64,000 nucleotides of DNA from Burkholderiaceae bacterium (GCA_017983955.1 JAGOAJ010000003.1:92307-156306); one strand, 5' to 3'; shown: positions 42,038 to 53,263, counted from the stretch's first letter. The notes: generated from the sequence alone by a model not told the origin. Translations and numbers: made by a program.

Positions 42038-45000
42038 ATGATGACCATCGCTGAGATTACCCCCGGACTGATGCTGGCTCATGGCAATCAGCCAGAAGCC
42101 TTGCGTGACTTGGCTGTGATATGGATGCGCCGCTATCCATTGGCGCCACTGGAAAATGACGTGGTGCTGGTACAAAGCAACGGCATTGCTCAGTGGCTGA
42201 AGCTGGCCTTGGCCGCTGATCCTGATAGCCCGGATGGCGCAGGCTTAGGCATAGCCGCCGCCCTGGAGTTTTCCCTACCATCGCGATTTTTGTGGCGTGC
42301 CTATAGGGCCGTGTTGGGGGCAAGCGCTGTGCCCGAGCAATCTCCCTACGATAAGCCATTTTTGATTTGGCGTTTAATGCGTTTGCTGCCTCAAATAAGC
42401 ACTCAGGACGTCTATGCTCCACTGACGCGTTTTTTGCAGGACGACACCGACAGACGTAAACGTTTTCAACTGGCGGGCCGACTGGCTGATTTATTTGACC
42501 AGTACCAGGTCTATAGGGCTGACTGGCTAGACGCCTGGGCCAGCGGTGACGATATTGTGATCGATGCGCGTGGCGGGCGTAAGCCCTTGCCGGACGAGCA
42601 GCTTTGGCAGGCGGCGCTATGGCGCGTCTTGCTGGCTGACGTGGAAGGGATGCGGCCATTGGCCACCGATAGCGGCAGAGCCGCTGTACATGCCAATTTC
42701 ATGCTCAGCGTGAACAACTGGACTGAGCCCCATCGCCCGGCAGGCCTGCCGCGCCGTTTGGTTGTATTTGGGATTTCCGCCTTGCCCCGTCAGTCGCTGG
42801 AAGTGTTGGCTGCTTTATCGCGCTGGACCCAAGTCTTGATGTGCATACATAACCCTTGCCAGCATTATTGGGCTGATATCGTCCCCGATAAGGACTTGCT
42901 GCGTAGCGCCCAGTCACGCCAGCAGCGCCGTGCTGGTTCGCCACAGGAACTGACTGAAGACCAGGTTGCTTCCCATGCACACCCTTTATTGGCGGCCTGG
43001 GGTAAACAGGGTCGTGACTTTATTGGCCTGCTGGATGAGCACGACAGCGATGTGTCGCGCGCGGCTTATCTGCCTCAGTTCAGCGCCATACAACAGCGTA
43101 TCGATTTATTTGCCAGTCCTGGGCAGACCACGCTATTGCAGCAGTTGCAGGATGATATTCTTGATTTGCGACCGGTACAGGAAACTTGCCAGCAGTGGTC
43201 TGCCGTTAATGCGCAGAACGACGCATCAATACGGTTTCATATTGCACACAGTCCGCAGCGTGAAGTCGAAATTTTGCATGACCAGTTGCTGGCTGCGTTT
43301 AATGCTGACGTCAGCCTAAGGCCGCGTGACATTATTGTCATGGTCCCGGAGATCGATAGCTATAGTGCGCATATTCAGGCCGTATTTGGTCTGCACGATG
43401 TTAACGACCCACGCTACATACCTTATAGCGTGGCTGACCAAAGCCAGCGACGTATCAATCCGCTGATATCGGCTCTGGAGCAGTTGCTGGGCATGACGCA
43501 GTCGCGTTTTACCGTTAGCAATGTGCTGGATTTACTGGACGTACCGGCTGTACGCCAGCGCTTTGGTATCGCTGACACTGACATGCCTTTGTTGCATCGC
43601 TGGATCAGGGGCGCCAATATACGCTGGGGTCTGCATGCCCAACAGCGTACCAGCCTGGATCTGCCCGACTACTCCTTGAACGCTGCTCAAAACACCTGGC
43701 TATTTGGCTTGCGCCGAATGCTGCTGGGTTATGCCACTGGCGCCGGCGCCCAGGCCTGGCAGTCCATACAGCCCTATGACGAGATAGGCGGCCTGGATGC
43801 CGCATTGCTGGGCCCCTTGTTGCAATTTTTTGAACGTCTGGATGAGACTTGGCGTAGTCTAAGCCAACCCGCGACGGTGCCTGTCTGGTGCGAACGCCTG
43901 GAAAAGCTGCTGACGGACTTTTTTATTGATGATGATAGCGACGACGCCTATACCCTACAGCAGTTACGCGACACCCTGGAACGCTGGCAAGATGCCGCAA
44001 ACCAGGCCGCACTTACCGAGGAGCTACCCTTGTCGGTGGTGCGTGAGTACTGCCTGGCCCAACTCGAAGACAGCCATTTATCGCAGCGTTTTTTTGCAGG
44101 CTCGGTCACCTTTGCGACCCTGATGCCGATGCGGGCCATACCATTTAGGCAAGTTTGCCTGCTGGGGATGAACGATGGCGATTATCCGCGCACGCGAGTA
44201 CCGGTGGACTTTGACTTGATGAGTGGTGATTATCGCCCGGGCGACCGTTCACGACGCGAGGATGACCGCTACCTGTTCCTGGAGGCACTGCTATCAGCCC
44301 GCGAACGCCTACATATATCGTGGGTGGGGCGCAGCATTACAGATAACACGCCGCGCGCGCCATCTGTATTGGTAGGGCAGTTACGTGACCATTTGGTCGA
44401 AGGCTGGACTTTGGATAAAACTAAGACAGCGACACCGGCTGATCTGCTGTCCGCACTTACTGTAGAACACCCTTTGCAACCTTTTAGTGTTGAGTACTTT
44501 CCCGCGAAGCCATCACCATTGGGCATGTTTACCTATGCCGCAGAATGGCGCGCACATGAAGTGGCTACAGCAACTGTAGGCGGTGCTCCTACAGTGACCT
44601 TGTCTGCTGTGCAGCGCCAAGAAGACATGTCCTTACGCGAGCTGGGTGATTTTCTAAAGCAACCGGTACAGGCATTTTTCCACCAACGCCTGCATGTCGT
44701 GTTCCAGCCTGGTCAGAACTTGGTCGAAGATCACGAGCCTTTTGGATTGGATGGCCTGGAAAAGTGGCGTTTGCAAGATGAACTAATACAGGCTCAAGCG
44801 GCTGCTATCGCTGACGGCAATGACCCGGTGCAGGCGCGTGATGCTTGCCTGGCGGTTATCCGCGGCCGTGGCGAGCTGGCCGAAGGCAGTTTTGCCGACT
44901 TGATGGCTGCTGATATCACTGCCTTGATGGACGAGTTGTTTCAGGATTATCAAGCAGCGCTGCAGCGCTGGCCTATACCCGGCGCTATAGGCCAGCAGGT

Positions 45001-45586
45001 CCACTACGCGTATGTCGCTGCCGACGGAACACCCATTAATGTATCTGACTGGATTACCGGTCTGCGTGGCGATGCCCAGGGTAACCGGGCCATAGTGCGT
45101 CTAGAGACCAGTAATCTGACCGAAGGCAGACACTATCGTTCTGATCGTCTGATTAACCATTGGGTCGCACATGTGGCTGCTCAATTGGATGGGCAGCCGC
45201 TAACGACCTTGGTCATTAGCAAAGCAGGCATGGTCGAACTCAGCCCTTTGGATGCGGGCACTGCCAGGGATATCTTCGATACGTTGCTGCAGGCCTGGCA
45301 TGACGGCATGCAAAGGCCTTTACCCCTGGCTGCCAGAACCGCGTTTACCTGGCTGCGTGGCGGCAAGGATGCGCTGGGCAGCGCGCAAGCCGTCTACGAG
45401 GGAGGCTACCATCAGCTTGGCGAAGTAGAGCGCAGTCCTTATCTATTGCATTGCTATCCTGACTTTTCTGCATTGGCAGACAGCGGGGAATTTGCCGAAT
45501 TGGCGGTGCGCTTGCTGGGGCCTTTACATCAGGCCAGTTATGCCGCTGGCGACCAGGTAAAGCCTGCAGGCAAGGACAGGTCATGA
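42038..45586 (+). CDS. recC: exodeoxyribonuclease V subunit gamma, RecC
   Basis: 1,182 residues, close to E. coli RecC (1,122). The N-terminus has the inactive helicase fold marks LMLAHGNQPEALRDL and VLVQSNGIAQWLK. A later VCLLGMNDGDYPRTR region and the C-terminal degenerate nuclease domain are also conserved. RecC recognises Chi and holds RecB and RecD in the double-strand break repair complex. ATG 42038 is immediately followed by a second ATG. Its stop overlaps the recB start (ATGA). Confidence 0.96.
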   Translation: MMTIAEITPGLMLAHGNQPEALRDLAVIWMRRYPLAPLENDVVLVQSNGIAQWLKLALAADPDSPDGAGLGIAAALEFSLPSRFLWRAYRAVLGASAVPEQSPYDKPFLIWRLMRLLPQISTQDVYAPLTRFLQDDTDRRKRFQLAGRLADLFDQYQVYRADWLDAWASGDDIVIDARGGRKPLPDEQLWQAALWRVLLADVEGMRPLATDSGRAAVHANFMLSVNNWTEPHRPAGLPRRLVVFGISALPRQSLEVLAALSRWTQVLMCIHNPCQHYWADIVPDKDLLRSAQSRQQRRAGSPQELTEDQVASHAHPLLAAWGKQGRDFIGLLDEHDSDVSRAAYLPQFSAIQQRIDLFASPGQTTLLQQLQDDILDLRPVQETCQQWSAVNAQNDASIRFHIAHSPQREVEILHDQLLAAFNADVSLRPRDIIVMVPEIDSYSAHIQAVFGLHDVNDPRYIPYSVADQSQRRINPLISALEQLLGMTQSRFTVSNVLDLLDVPAVRQRFGIADTDMPLLHRWIRGANIRWGLHAQQRTSLDLPDYSLNAAQNTWLFGLRRMLLGYATGAGAQAWQSIQPYDEIGGLDAALLGPLLQFFERLDETWRSLSQPATVPVWCERLEKLLTDFFIDDDSDDAYTLQQLRDTLERWQDAANQAALTEELPLSVVREYCLAQLEDSHLSQRFFAGSVTFATLMPMRAIPFRQVCLLGMNDGDYPRTRVPVDFDLMSGDYRPGDRSRREDDRYLFLEALLSARERLHISWVGRSITDNTPRAPSVLVGQLRDHLVEGWTLDKTKTATPADLLSALTVEHPLQPFSVEYFPAKPSPLGMFTYAAEWRAHEVATATVGGAPTVTLSAVQRQEDMSLRELGDFLKQPVQAFFHQRLHVVFQPGQNLVEDHEPFGLDGLEKWRLQDELIQAQAAAIADGNDPVQARDACLAVIRGRGELAEGSFADLMAADITALMDELFQDYQAALQRWPIPGAIGQQVHYAYVAADGTPINVSDWITGLRGDAQGNRAIVRLETSNLTEGRHYRSDRLINHWVAHVAAQLDGQPLTTLVISKAGMVELSPLDAGTARDIFDTLLQAWHDGMQRPLPLAARTAFTWLRGGKDALGSAQAVYEGGYHQLGEVERSPYLLHCYPDFSALADSGEFAELAVRLLGPLHQASYAAGDQVKPAGKDRS

Positions 45587-48500
45587 ATCGTATTGATGAA
45601 GTGGCTATTAGCCCAGAGCCATTATCGCTGGACCCTTTGTCCTTCCCGCTGCATGGCAGCAGGTTGATAGAGGCCAGCGCGGGTACTGGAAAAACCTGGA
45701 CGATTGCAGCCCTGTATGTGCGGCTGGTGTTGGGGCATGGTGATGAGCTGGCCTATGCGCGTTCACTAACACCGCCCGAAATCCTGGTGGTGACCTTTAC
45801 CGAAGCTGCAACCCAGGAACTGCGTGACCGGATCCGGTCACGTCTGTCAGAGGCAGCCAGTTTTTTTATGTCACCACCAGCGATAGGTGACGATGAGTCG
45901 GCCGAAACGTTTCTGCTGGAGCTGCGTGACAGTTATTCGCCAGATAGCTGGCCTATGTGCGCACGCAAATTGCAATTAGCGGCTGAATGGATGGACGAGG
46001 CCGCCGTGTCCACTATCCATGGCTGGTGTAATCGCATGCTGCGCGAGCATGCTTTTGATAGCAATAGCTTGTTTAGTTTGACGCTGGAAACCGATCCCAG
46101 TGAATTGCAGGCTGAAGTGGCGCGTGATTACTGGCGCACTTTTATCGTGACCCTGGACACCAAACTGGCGGCCGAACTACGCAGCTGGTGGGCGGGTCCG
46201 ACTGAGCTTCAACAGGACTTGCAAAACCTGACCCCACACGCCGATCTACTGGACATTGCGGAACCACCCGCCCAACAGCTAGGCCAAGTGCAAGCCAGCC
46301 GCCTGGCTTTATTGCAGCAGCTTAAGGAACCGTGGCTAGCATGGGCTGACCAACTGGCTGATCTGCTGGATGGTGCGGTCGCCAATAAACTGGTGGATGG
46401 CCGAAAAATTCAGTCGCGTTACTACCAGCCCTGGTTAGCAGCGCTGCGCGAGTGGGCGGACAACGCCGATTTGCATGAGCCCGTCCTTACGGACAGCGCC
46501 TGGAACCGGCTAGGGCCAGATGGCTGGGAAGACGCCTGGAAGCAGGGTGATCCGCCAGATCATGAAGCAATACGCGCCATCCCAGAGCTAAGGATGGCGC
46601 TAGGCAGCCTGCCTTGCGGACGCAACGATGTGTTGCGCCATGCCGCCCGTTGGGTGGCCCAGCGCTTTGCAATCGAGCAGGCACGCCACGCCAAAATGGG
46701 TTTTAACGACTTGCTGACAGGCTTAGACACCGCTTTGCAAGGGACTAGTGGCATGCGTTTGGCGGCCACCATACGTCAGCAGTTTCCTGTGGTCATGATT
46801 GATGAGTTCCAGGACACCGACCCGGTGCAATATCGTATCTTTGACAGCATTTACCATATTGCACAGAATGCCCAGGATACTGGCGTAATCTTGATCGGTG
46901 ACCCTAAACAGGCAATTTATGCCTTTCGTGGGGCGGATATTTATACCTATCTTGAGGCTAGGCAGGCTAGTGCAGGGCGCTTATACACGCTGAAAAAAAA
47001 TTTTCGGTCGACCGCGCCTATGGTGGCCGCCATAAACCGCTGCTTTGAGTTTGCCGAACACCGTGAGGCGGGTTCGGGGGCTTTCTTGTTTCGCCATCAT
47101 GATGTCAATCCCTTGCCTTTCATCAGTGCCCAAGCACAAGGACGACAACAGGTATTTACGCTTGATGGCCAGCCGCAGGCTGCCTTGACCATTTGGCAGG
47201 CCCAGCCTGGCCAGGGTGCCTTGACTAAAACTCAGGCACAGGCCCAGATGGCGGCGGCCTGCGCCAGCGAAATTACGCGTTTGCTGAATTTGGCGCAAGC
47301 CGGGCAAGCAGGCTTCCAGGATGACGATGGCGTGCAGGCACTAAGACCTGCCGACATTGCTGTGCTGGTTAATAACCGTATCGAGGCCCAGGCAGTGCGT
47401 AACGCCTTGACGACCTTGGGCGTGGGTAGCGTGTACTTATCGGATCAGGACTCGGTGTTGCAAAGCGCTCAGGCTACCCAAATGTATTATTGGTTATCGG
47501 CCTGCGCCGATCCCGATGATGGCAGGCTATTACGTGCTGCGCTGGCCACGCCCACGCTGGGGTTGGATTGGTCTGAACTGGACCAGTTAAACAGCGACGA
47601 AATACTTTGGGAAGAACGGGTATTGCAATTTCGTGCTTATCGCGATTGCTGGCGCAAACAGGGAGTCCTGCCCATGTTGCGCCGTTTACTGCATGATTTC
47701 AACGTACCAGCGCGTTTGTTGGGGCGCTTGGAGGCGGCAGGTGGCGCTACTGGCGAACGCATTTTGACCGATATCCTGCATCTGGCAGAATTATTGCAAC
47801 AAGCCAGTGGTTTGCTGGAGGGCGAACACGCCTTGATACGCTATTTGCTGGAACAGCAACAGACGCCTGCTGGCGCGCGCGGTAACGACGCGCTGCAAAT
47901 ACGCCTGGAAAGTGACGCTGACCTGATCAAGGTAGTGACGGTGCATAAATCCAAGGGACTGGAGTACCCCTTGGTTTTCCTGCCGTTTGCTTGGAACTTT
48001 CGCGAGGTCAAGGCCGACGATCTACCCTTGAAATATCACGATGACAACGGCCGCCTGCAACTGGCCTTGTCATCCACCGATGTTTTGCGCCAGCGGGCCG
48101 ATCAAGAAAGGCTAGGCGAAGATCTGCGTAAATTGTATGTGGCCCTGACCCGTGCCCGTTACGCTACCTGGCTGGGTGTTGCGCCTTTGCCTGATCAAGA
48201 ACATAGCGCGCCTGGTTCTTTGTTGGGCCTGACGGCGCCCGTTACGGCTGATAGTCTGCTAAATGCTTTGCACAGCCTGTGTACAGGGACTGACAACATC
48301 GTTCTGGCGCCACTACCCGATCAGCAGCAACCGGCTTTGCTGATGCCTATATCACCAGTAGTGCGTGGCGCAGCGCTGCAGCCTCAACGATCTGTGCGTG
48401 AACAATGGTGGATAGCCAGCTACTCTTCACTGGCCGCACGGCAGATGGCATCCGACTATGGCGATGACCCCTCGCCGGAAACCCCCAGCCAGGAAGTATT

Positions 48501-49344
48501 TGACGAGGCCATGGCGGCCGCTATGTTGCCGCTTCAGCCTTGGCCTGAAGAGACCGATTCCGCAGGCAGCGCCGTCTTATCATTTGGCTTGCTGCACGAT
48601 TTTCCCAAAGGACCAGGACCGGGCAGCTTCCTACATGAATTACTGGAATGGGCGGCCACCCAAGGATTTTCCCAGATTGTCAGCCAGTCCGATAGCGTGC
48701 GTGATGTGATTGCCCGACGTTGCCAGCTTAGGGGTTGGGAAGCCTGGATAGAACCCTTGACGCTATGGTTGCAAGACTTTGCGACAACCCAGTTTCGTCT
48801 GGGGGGGCATCATGGCATGCCTGCCACCACATTCTCGCTAGCGGATCTGGATGCTCTAAGCATCGAAATGGAGTTTTGGCTGTCTGCTGATACCGTGAAA
48901 ATCCAGCAGTTGGATGATCTTGTTCGCCAATATACCTTGCCGGGCCTGCCACGCGCGCCCTTGCAGGCAGGCCTATTAAATGGGATGTTGAAAGGTTTTA
49001 TGGATCTGGTGTTCCAGCACGATGGACGTTATTACGTAGCCGATTACAAATCCAATTGGCTGGGTGATGGAGATACATCGTATACACAAAATGCCATGCA
49101 AAACGCCATACTGCAACACCGTTATGAACTGCAGTATGTCCTGTATTTACTGGCCTTGCATCGCCTGCTGAAATCACGCCTGCCAGATTACGATTATGAC
49201 CGCCACGTCGGTGGCGCAGTGTATTTCTTTTTGCGTGGTCTGCAAGCGCCAGGGCAGGGCGTGCATGCCGAGCGTCCACCACGTGAACTTATAGAGACCC
49301 TGGATGATTTATTTTCCGGCATTCCTACAAGGAAGTCGGCATGA
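45583..49344 (+). CDS. recB: exodeoxyribonuclease V subunit beta, RecB
   Basis: 1,253 residues. A superfamily 1 helicase begins with ASAGTGKT (K37), and later motifs include VMIDEFQDTDPVQYRIF, IGDPKQAIYAFRGADI and VVTVHKSKGLEYPLVFLPF. The C-terminal RecB nuclease has the catalytic D1154-Y-K1156 in VADYKSNWLG. The protein is the 3'-5' helicase and only nuclease of RecBCD. Both ends overlap neighbours by 4 bases, consistent with fixed stoichiometry. Confidence 0.97.
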   Translation: MNRIDEVAISPEPLSLDPLSFPLHGSRLIEASAGTGKTWTIAALYVRLVLGHGDELAYARSLTPPEILVVTFTEAATQELRDRIRSRLSEAASFFMSPPAIGDDESAETFLLELRDSYSPDSWPMCARKLQLAAEWMDEAAVSTIHGWCNRMLREHAFDSNSLFSLTLETDPSELQAEVARDYWRTFIVTLDTKLAAELRSWWAGPTELQQDLQNLTPHADLLDIAEPPAQQLGQVQASRLALLQQLKEPWLAWADQLADLLDGAVANKLVDGRKIQSRYYQPWLAALREWADNADLHEPVLTDSAWNRLGPDGWEDAWKQGDPPDHEAIRAIPELRMALGSLPCGRNDVLRHAARWVAQRFAIEQARHAKMGFNDLLTGLDTALQGTSGMRLAATIRQQFPVVMIDEFQDTDPVQYRIFDSIYHIAQNAQDTGVILIGDPKQAIYAFRGADIYTYLEARQASAGRLYTLKKNFRSTAPMVAAINRCFEFAEHREAGSGAFLFRHHDVNPLPFISAQAQGRQQVFTLDGQPQAALTIWQAQPGQGALTKTQAQAQMAAACASEITRLLNLAQAGQAGFQDDDGVQALRPADIAVLVNNRIEAQAVRNALTTLGVGSVYLSDQDSVLQSAQATQMYYWLSACADPDDGRLLRAALATPTLGLDWSELDQLNSDEILWEERVLQFRAYRDCWRKQGVLPMLRRLLHDFNVPARLLGRLEAAGGATGERILTDILHLAELLQQASGLLEGEHALIRYLLEQQQTPAGARGNDALQIRLESDADLIKVVTVHKSKGLEYPLVFLPFAWNFREVKADDLPLKYHDDNGRLQLALSSTDVLRQRADQERLGEDLRKLYVALTRARYATWLGVAPLPDQEHSAPGSLLGLTAPVTADSLLNALHSLCTGTDNIVLAPLPDQQQPALLMPISPVVRGAALQPQRSVREQWWIASYSSLAARQMASDYGDDPSPETPSQEVFDEAMAAAMLPLQPWPEETDSAGSAVLSFGLLHDFPKGPGPGSFLHELLEWAATQGFSQIVSQSDSVRDVIARRCQLRGWEAWIEPLTLWLQDFATTQFRLGGHHGMPATTFSLADLDALSIEMEFWLSADTVKIQQLDDLVRQYTLPGLPRAPLQAGLLNGMLKGFMDLVFQHDGRYYVADYKSNWLGDGDTSYTQNAMQNAILQHRYELQYVLYLLALHRLLKSRLPDYDYDRHVGGAVYFFLRGLQAPGQGVHAERPPRELIETLDDLFSGIPTRKSA

Positions 49345-51476
49345 GTTCACCAGCAGTCGTACAAGCGGATGTTCTCAGCCTACATGCGGCCGATAATATT
49401 GACATGCAGGCCTTACTGGACCGTTGGGTGGAGCATGGCTGGCTGCGCGGCTTGGACGCCGCGTTTGCCCGCTTTTTATGGACTGAAGTCCCCCAGGCTC
49501 ATCCGCTGTTGATACTAGCGGCCGCCTTGGCCAGCCATCAATTAGGGCGCGGTCATGCGTGCTTGGATTTAGTGGCCACGCTGCATGACCCGGCATTTGC
49601 CTTGTCCTTGCCGCCGGAAGGCCGACACAGCAGCGACGTCTTAGAGCGTCCCTTGCCTTTGCCCACTGAAGTTTTAGCCGGCGTGGATATGGCAAGCTGG
49701 CAATTGGCCCTGAACAATCCATTATTGGTTAGTGACGGGTCAGGAAATACCCCTTTGGTGCGCAAGGGTTCGCGTCTTTATCTGCGCCGCTATTGGCGCT
49801 ACGAGCAGGATGTCCGTAACGCCATAGACCACAGGCTAAGCCTGCCCACGGGGCAGCAGCACTCCTGGTCTGTAGCCGCGCTGCGTGAATTGCTGGATGT
49901 GTTGTTTGCTAAATCGGCCAACGTATCGCCTGACTGGCAGAAACTAGCTTGTGCCTTAGCAGCCCGTAGCGCCTTTAGCGTAATTACCGGTGGGCCAGGA
50001 ACAGGCAAGACGACTACGGTGGTGACCTTGCTGGCTTTGTTACAAGCGTTGGCGTTGGGCGATGATGTTGCCCATGGCAATGGTCGTGCTTTGCGTATAC
50101 GACTGGCTGCGCCCACGGGCAAAGCCGCGGCGCGCTTAAGCGCTTCTATAGCACTAGCGATAGAGCGTTTGCCCCTGACAGCGCTGGCGCAGGCTAGAGG
50201 CATACAACCCGAGCTGATCAAAAAAGGCATACCCGACAGCGTAACCACCTTGCATAGACTGTTGGGCAGTCGTCCCGACTCGCGGCATTTCCGTCATCAT
50301 GCGGCTAACCCTTTGGCCCTGGATGTACTGGTTATCGACGAAGCCTCTATGGTCGATCTGGAAATGATGGCGGCGGTGCTGGCGGCTTTGCCCCCAACAG
50401 CCAGGATCATACTGTTGGGCGACAAAGATCAACTAGCCTCGGTAGAAGCGGGGGCCGTATTGGGTCAGCTTTGCCATCGTGCGTCAGGCGGCCATTACAC
50501 GCCGCTGACCACCGACTGGCTGCAGCACGCCAGCGGTCAGCTAGTGTCGTCGGTTTTGGTGGATACGCAGGGCGGAAAGCTGGACCAAGCGGTGGTAATG
50601 TTGCGGCACAGCCATCGCTTTGCGGCTGACAGCGGCATCGATACCTTGGCTCAGGCGGTCAACGGCGGCGATGTGGCGGCGGTGGCAGCGATCTGGAAAC
50701 AGAGCTATCCAGACCTTAACCTGGTTTCGCATGCAGCTAGGGACCCCATAGTATTTCGTGAATTAATGCTGTCTGGCACCAGTACGTCGTCTGCTGAAAA
50801 CTCTGTGGCGCCGCCGCGCTATGGTTACCGCTACTATCTGGATACGTTGACACAAAAACGCCCGGCTCTGGATGCTGGCAACCTGGCGTTCGATGACTGG
50901 GCTAAACAGGTGCTGGAAGCACACGCACAGTTTCAGGTGCTGTGTGCTGTGCGTAGCGGCGCCTGGGGCGTAGAGGGCTTGAACCAGCGTATTGCTGCCG
51001 TATTGCATAAGGCTGGCCACATACCAGCCGTGGATGGTTGGTATGTTGGCCGTCCGGTCTTGGTGGTGCGTAACGATTACAGCTTAGGCCTAATGAATGG
51101 CGATATAGGGATCACGCTAGAGTTGCCTGGGCCGGATGGCGTCAGTTGGTTACCTCGCATCGCTTTTCCTGATCCGCAAAGCGAGCGTGGCATAAAATGG
51201 GTTTTACCCAGCCGGTTGCAGGCGGTAGAAACAGTTTATGCCCTCACGGTACATAAGTCTCAGGGGTCAGAATTCAGCCATACCGTGCTGATTTTGCCTG
51301 AAAATGTCAGCCCAGTACTGACCCGCGAGCTGTTATACACCGGGATTACACGCGCCCGGGCCAGGTTCACCATGGTCAGTCCCGGCCCAGCTAGTGTGCT
51401 TACACTAGCGGTGCAGCGGCGGGTGCTTAGAGTAGGGGGGCTGATATCTCAAGACCCAGAGCCGAGCGCAGACTGA
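49341..51476 (+). CDS. recD: exodeoxyribonuclease V subunit alpha, RecD
   Basis: 711 residues, a superfamily 1B helicase moving 5'-3'. Walker A is GGPGTGKTTT (K223), Walker B is DVLVIDEASMVDLEM, then LLGDKDQLASVEAGAVLGQL, and the C-terminal LTVHKSQGSEFSHTV and LLYTGITRARARF. It completes the RecBCD complex. It is somewhat longer than the E. coli protein (608), mainly in the N-terminal domain and in the segment after motif III. Confidence 0.96.
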   Translation: MSSPAVVQADVLSLHAADNIDMQALLDRWVEHGWLRGLDAAFARFLWTEVPQAHPLLILAAALASHQLGRGHACLDLVATLHDPAFALSLPPEGRHSSDVLERPLPLPTEVLAGVDMASWQLALNNPLLVSDGSGNTPLVRKGSRLYLRRYWRYEQDVRNAIDHRLSLPTGQQHSWSVAALRELLDVLFAKSANVSPDWQKLACALAARSAFSVITGGPGTGKTTTVVTLLALLQALALGDDVAHGNGRALRIRLAAPTGKAAARLSASIALAIERLPLTALAQARGIQPELIKKGIPDSVTTLHRLLGSRPDSRHFRHHAANPLALDVLVIDEASMVDLEMMAAVLAALPPTARIILLGDKDQLASVEAGAVLGQLCHRASGGHYTPLTTDWLQHASGQLVSSVLVDTQGGKLDQAVVMLRHSHRFAADSGIDTLAQAVNGGDVAAVAAIWKQSYPDLNLVSHAARDPIVFRELMLSGTSTSSAENSVAPPRYGYRYYLDTLTQKRPALDAGNLAFDDWAKQVLEAHAQFQVLCAVRSGAWGVEGLNQRIAAVLHKAGHIPAVDGWYVGRPVLVVRNDYSLGLMNGDIGITLELPGPDGVSWLPRIAFPDPQSERGIKWVLPSRLQAVETVYALTVHKSQGSEFSHTVLILPENVSPVLTRELLYTGITRARARFTMVSPGPASVLTLAVQRRVLRVGGLISQDPEPSAD

Positions 51477-51533
51477 TTAGTTGTATTATCGTGAGTGTTT
51501 CATTACAGTAAGAAAAGATTACCGGAGACCATA

Positions 51534-53192
51534 ATGTCCAGCATGTACGATCAGGATTTGCCCAAAACGCCCGCTAACTACACGCCCTTGACCCCCTTGC
51601 TGTTTCTGGAGCGGTCCGCACAGGTTTTTCCTGACCATTTGGCGGTAGTGCATGGTAGTGGCGAAGCTGCGTTGCGGCGTACCTGGTCTCAGGTATATAG
51701 CCGTTGTCGCCAACTGGCTAGTGCCTTAAGCAATAGCGGCATAGGCAAAGGCGATACAGTGGCAGTGATGCTGCCCAATACCCCGCCCATGGTGGAAGCA
51801 CACTTCGGCATTCCTATGATGGGTGCGGTACTGAATACGTTGAATACGCGGTTGGACCCAGAAACCATCGCCTTTATGCTGGACTACGGCGAAGCTCGTA
51901 TGATCATCGTTGATACCGAGTTCGCTCCGATAGTGCGTCAGGCACTGACCCTGCGCAAGACCACCACGCCAATACAGGTGGTGGACGTGATTGATCCTTT
52001 GTATACCGGCGATAACCAACCTTTGGGCAAGGTCAACTACGACGACTTCGTGGCTGCAGGTGATCCCGACTTCGCCTGGCTGTTACCTGCTGATGAATGG
52101 GACGCTATTGCACTGAATTACACCAGCGGCACCACAGGCAACCCCAAAGGGGTGGTTTATCACCACCGCGGTGCTACCAGCGCTGCTATCTCCAATATCC
52201 TGGAATGGGACATGCCCCAGCATGCTGTTTATTTGTGGACGCTGCCCATGTTTCATTGCAACGGCTGGTGTTTCCCTTGGGCGGTAGCTGCCAGGGCCGG
52301 GGTCAATGTCTGCTTGCGACGCATCGACGCCAAAAACATTTTTGATGCTATACGCGAACACGGTGTCACTCACTATTGTGGTGCGCCTATAGTGCATGGC
52401 TTGCTGGTGAATTCGCCTGACGAACTTAAAGTTGGCCTGCCCACCGGCGTTAAAGCTATGGTCGCTGGCGCTGCGCCACCCGCTTCCATGATAGAAGGGA
52501 TGGAACGCATGGGCTTTGACCTGCTACACGTCTACGGGCTGACTGAAACCTATGGTCCAGCCACAGTATGCCCCCCGCACCCAGAATGGGCTGATGTCGA
52601 TATAGGTGAACGGGCTCGTTTGAATGCCCGACAAGGGGTGCGTTATCACCTGGATAGGGCGGTCAGCGTCATGAATCCAGAAACTATGGAACCGGTCCCG
52701 GCAGATGGTGAAACCATGGGTGAAATCATGTTCCAGGGCAATATCACCATGAAGGGCTACCTTAAAAACCCCAAGGCGACCGAAGACGCACTGTCTGGAG
52801 GTTGGTTTCATAGTGGTGATCTGGCTGTTATGGACCCAGACGGATACATTAAAATCAAAGATCGCAGCAAGGATATTATTATTTCCGGTGGCGAAAACAT
52901 TTCTTCTATCGAGGTCGAAGATGTCCTTTATCGCCACCCCGACGTCTTGGCTGCTGCTGTGGTGGCGCGCTCTGACGACCGTTGGGGGGAAACGCCCTGC
53001 GCTTTTGTAGAACTTAAGGAAGGTTCAACAACAACCGACACTTCTGTCATAGAGCATTGCAAAAAGCACTTGGCCAGTTTCAAGGTGCCCCGTACCGTAG
53101 TTTTTTGCGAGCTGCCCAAGACATCGACAGGGAAAATTCAGAAATTCGAGCTGCGTAAGCAAGCCGAACTTCTAGCCAAGGCGTCAGCCTAA
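51534..53192 (+). CDS. acyl-CoA synthetase (AMP-binding, AlkK-like)
   Basis: 552 residues of the adenylate-forming family. The ATP loop TSGTTGNPKGVVYHH, the GLTETYGPA motif, GWFHSGDLAVMDPDGYIKIKDRSKD hinge and the catalytic lysine in KTSTGKIQKFELR are all present. This branch includes medium-chain fatty acyl-CoA ligases such as AlkK and DmdB-type enzymes; chain-length preference cannot be read. ATG 51534 follows CGGAG. It stands 57 bases after recD, without obvious functional link. Confidence 0.9.
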   Translation: MSSMYDQDLPKTPANYTPLTPLLFLERSAQVFPDHLAVVHGSGEAALRRTWSQVYSRCRQLASALSNSGIGKGDTVAVMLPNTPPMVEAHFGIPMMGAVLNTLNTRLDPETIAFMLDYGEARMIIVDTEFAPIVRQALTLRKTTTPIQVVDVIDPLYTGDNQPLGKVNYDDFVAAGDPDFAWLLPADEWDAIALNYTSGTTGNPKGVVYHHRGATSAAISNILEWDMPQHAVYLWTLPMFHCNGWCFPWAVAARAGVNVCLRRIDAKNIFDAIREHGVTHYCGAPIVHGLLVNSPDELKVGLPTGVKAMVAGAAPPASMIEGMERMGFDLLHVYGLTETYGPATVCPPHPEWADVDIGERARLNARQGVRYHLDRAVSVMNPETMEPVPADGETMGEIMFQGNITMKGYLKNPKATEDALSGGWFHSGDLAVMDPDGYIKIKDRSKDIIISGGENISSIEVEDVLYRHPDVLAAAVVARSDDRWGETPCAFVELKEGSTTTDTSVIEHCKKHLASFKVPRTVVFCELPKTSTGKIQKFELRKQAELLAKASA

Positions 53193-53263
53193 CTAGCCTG
53201 CGCAAGTATTTTTATTCGGTCGAGCTGCGTGCCAGACCAGTTTTATTTTTTTGGATTTGTTTT

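Noticed and set aside
42057-42659. 200-codon frame on the - strand
   Set aside because: Antisense to recC; Arg/Pro-rich shadow with no recognisable domain.
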